The translations under genes were made by a program, and so were the position numbers. The notes below the pieces were generated by a model. The model did not search any database, was not told the origin of the DNA, and saw only the letters and a program-made list of their open reading frames with translations. From an uncultured Tenacibaculum sp. (lineage in GTDB: Bacteria > Bacteroidota > Bacteroidia > Flavobacteriales > Flavobacteriaceae): a DNA stretch of 64,000 nt. Positions 62,014-64,000 of this stretch are shown one piece after another. The first letter of the stretch is position 1; each line of letters starts with the position of its first letter. The stretch covers positions 1-64,000 of the forward strand of contig CANMJA010000006.1 in NCBI GenBank assembly GCA_947498055.1, in the 5' to 3' direction.

Positions 62014-64000
62014 TTAATGATGGTCTTCGTTTCCAAAAGGTTTAATAATTATACCAACGCTAAATATAAAACCGTCTGTTGGTGCATAAATTTCTGGAAA
62101 TTTTGGATTCTCGTGAGGTGGTAAAACCAAGGGTGAAAATCGGCTTTGTCTCCTGTCCGTGAAATTTTCAAAATTTATAAATGCACTAACAAATTTAAAG
62201 TTTCTCATTAAAAGTAATCCCATCGTTACAAAATCTGTAGTTTCTGTACCGTTTGACAAAAATTGTTTTCCCGTATAAAAAGTTTCATATCCTATTCGCC
62301 ATTTTTCAGATTCATACATCAAAACACTTCCTGCGTTATGTTTTGCAGTTAATGGTTTTTGAGGATTTCCAGCTAAATAGTTCAATTTTGTGTCTATAAG
62401 TGCATAATTTAAAAACCATCTAAAATCTTTATAAGAGAACTTAATATTCGTTTCAGCTCCTTTACTCAAAATTTCATCAGTTGCATTTTCAAACTTAAAC
62501 ATTCCGCTGTCTACACTATTTAATAACATACCGTTATTAATAGCTGTAACATAAAAAAGTTGATTAATAGAAAAACCTACAGTATCAAATAAACGTGTTT
62601 GATAGTTTAAATCAAGGTTTACACCATAAGAACGTTCCGCTTTTAGTGAAGGTTTATCAATGCCGAGTACATTTTCAAAATTAATTAATTCTGCTTCTTC
62701 GGTAAAAATATCTGGAATTTTATAACCTAAACCACCACCAATTCTACTTGAAAAACCACTCTCATTTTTATAAAGTACTGAAATTTTTGGAAGTGGAAAA
62801 AAACCAAAATCAGTATTGTAATCGGCTCTTAATCCAGATTCTAAAATCCAATTATCGGAAAGGTCATAAATGTTATTAGCAAAAATTCCATAAGTGATGT
62901 CTTTTTGGTCACGCTGTAATGTTGCATTATCATTTTCATCAAAGTTTGAAGTATATAAATTTGCTCCAAAAATCCAATTAGCTTTTGATGTTTTTCTTTG
63001 ATAGTTGACTTCTGTAAATGTGTTGGTTTGTTTACCATCAAAATTTAAATCCGGAATTGTTAAGTTTCTATCAAAAAATGATATACTATTTTTAATATTG
63101 AAAGAACTTATAGAATCTATTTGAGTTTTGTAAACTGCTTGACTACTTAACCTTTTAGATATGTTTTCCTCTGTATACTGATGAATCCCATTTTCTCCAT
63201 CTTCTATTTTGGTTATATCTCCACCAATTCGGTCGTCATATGTTCCGTTTAAACCAAACCAAAATGTAGTCTTTTCAGACGGATAATAGAAAAATTTTGG
63301 ATTAAATGAAATAGACTTAGTTTTTGGCAAATTACTAAAACCATCGTTTTCTGGGTCGTAAGATTTTTGATAATGCCCTGAACCATAAAGTGAAACACCA
63401 AATTTTTCATTTCGTTTGCTATAAAACACATTTGCTGTACTTCCCAAGGCTTGTGTTTGTGTAAGCATAATATCTAAAGCAGGTTCTTCGTCAGGTGTTT
63501 TTGATACCATATTTACCAAACCAGCAATTGCTCCACCACCGTAAAGTGTAGAAGAACTTCCCTTAATAATTTCAAATTGTTGTAAGTCTAAAGGTGGAAT
63601 TTGTAATATACTCAAGCCACTTGAAAAACCACCATAAAGAGGAAAACCATCTCTTAGAAGTTGTGTGTAACGACCATCAAGACCTTGAATTCTAATGTTT
63701 GTACTTCCGCTACTTAAAGAGGTTTGTTGCATTTGTATTCCTGTACTTTCACGAAGTACCATTGAAATATTGGTTGGATTCATAATGGCTTTTTCGCCTA
63801 ATTCCTCAGCACCAATAAATTCTATTCTCGTAGGTATTTTTCTTACTGTTCGTGTACTTCTTGAAGATTGAATAACAATTTCTTCCAATTCGTGTTCTCC
63901 TGATTCGAGTTCGAAAGAAAATATTTTTTTGATTCCAATTTCAATAGTAGTTTCTATAGATTCGAAACCTATATATGAGATTTTTATGGTTTGATTGCCA
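62014..64000 (-). CDS. TonB-dependent outer-membrane receptor, truncated by the window edge
   Basis: The gene continues beyond the right edge. The visible 662 or so residues start in a carboxypeptidase-regulatory-like N-terminal domain (IKISYIGFESIETTIEIG), then a TonB-box/plug region (ELEEIVIQSSRSTRTV, QMQQTSLSSGSTNIRIQGLDGRYTQLLRDGFPLYGG, IIKGSSSTLYGGGAIAGLVNM) and a 22-strand-type beta barrel ending in FIFSVGIIIKPFG. A TTG at 63888 is only an internal codon; the frame is open upstream of it. It imports a siderophore, haem, or metal complex. Coupling to a Fur-family gene supports metal or iron uptake; the substrate is unknown. Confidence 0.88.
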   Translation of the reverse strand, partial: GNQTIKISYIGFESIETTIEIGIKKIFSFELESGEHELEEIVIQSSRSTRTVRKIPTRIEFIGAEELGEKAIMNPTNISMVLRESTGIQMQQTSLSSGSTNIRIQGLDGRYTQLLRDGFPLYGGFSSGLSILQIPPLDLQQFEIIKGSSSTLYGGGAIAGLVNMVSKTPDEEPALDIMLTQTQALGSTANVFYSKRNEKFGVSLYGSGHYQKSYDPENDGFSNLPKTKSISFNPKFFYYPSEKTTFWFGLNGTYDDRIGGDITKIEDGENGIHQYTEENISKRLSSQAVYKTQIDSISSFNIKNSISFFDRNLTIPDLNFDGKQTNTFTEVNYQRKTSKANWIFGANLYTSNFDENDNATLQRDQKDITYGIFANNIYDLSDNWILESGLRADYNTDFGFFPLPKISVLYKNESGFSSRIGGGLGYKIPDIFTEEAELINFENVLGIDKPSLKAERSYGVNLDLNYQTRLFDTVGFSINQLFYVTAINNGMLLNSVDSGMFKFENATDEILSKGAETNIKFSYKDFRWFLNYALIDTKLNYLAGNPQKPLTAKHNAGSVLMYESEKWRIGYETFYTGKQFLSNGTETTDFVTMGLLLMRNFKFVSAFINFENFTDRRQSRFSPLVLPPHENPKFPEIYAPTDGFIFSVGIIIKPFGNEDHH

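Overview
The window comes from the chromosome, or a large mobile element, of a Bacteroidota organism, most likely a marine or environmental member of the Flavobacteriaceae. The evidence is strong AT bias, TAnnTTTG-type -7 boxes, absence of Shine-Dalgarno sequences, a type IX secretion C-terminal sorting domain, and a conjugation module of the Bacteroides CTnDOT type (rteC, topB, mobA/B/C, traA and followers). I see no rRNA, no intact tRNA and no CRISPR array. No integrase gene lies inside the window.

Layout from left to right. (1) 1-9058: a copper/heavy-metal efflux cassette on the + strand (HYC_CC_PP protein, CusA-type RND pump, TolC-type channel, HMA plus membrane-domain protein, CusB-type adaptor, HMA lipoprotein). 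It is flanked by two 62-bp imperfect direct repeats, each preceded by a terminator hairpin, which look like attachment-site remnants. (2) 9058-26649: a tightly coupled eight-gene operon on the - strand, read right to left: AbiEi-like winged-helix/nuclease-fold protein, AbiEii-like nucleotidyltransferase, HsdM methylase, HsdS specificity subunit, a 1576-aa NERD/double-kinase/P-loop protein, a 517-aa protein of unknown fold, an 1801-aa protein with a PD-(D/E)xK motif and a HerA-type ATPase, and a PP2C phosphatase. There is no HsdR. The architecture matches the recently described methylation-associated defence systems (MADS) or a close variant, and it is the most interesting content here. (3) 26989-38075: the left half of a CTnDOT-like integrative conjugative element (rteC, small HTH, DUF3945 protein, topoisomerase III, DUF1896 protein, a giant methylase-helicase).

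(4) 38117-53955: an interbacterial-antagonism cargo region on the - strand. It holds a PAAR protein, an 1121-aa membrane-active effector resembling the VasX/BTH_I2691 type, three tandem paralogous membrane proteins that are probably immunity proteins, a Tox-REase-5 nuclease toxin with an Imm52 immunity protein, two tiny paralogous membrane proteins (52 and 54 aa), a WG-repeat protein, an IS3-type remnant, and a secreted 645-aa protein next to a Sel1-repeat/T9SS protein. (5) 53858-61386: small envelope proteins and an orphan NarL-type response regulator, then mobC-mobB-mobA, a long repeat-rich non-coding region that is the best oriT/partition-site candidate, and traA (ParA) with three short followers. 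The transfer module stops there; the later tra genes are absent. (6) 61595-64000: a Fur-family regulator and a TonB-dependent receptor that runs off the right edge.

Taken together, this is an accessory island in which a conjugative element carries metal resistance, a complex anti-phage system that probably uses methylation to mark self, and type VI effector/immunity cargo. Defence subunits would act together: HsdM/HsdS mark self DNA, the NERD-kinase and PP2C form a phosphorylation switch, and the HerA-type ATPase with its nuclease motif is the likely effector.
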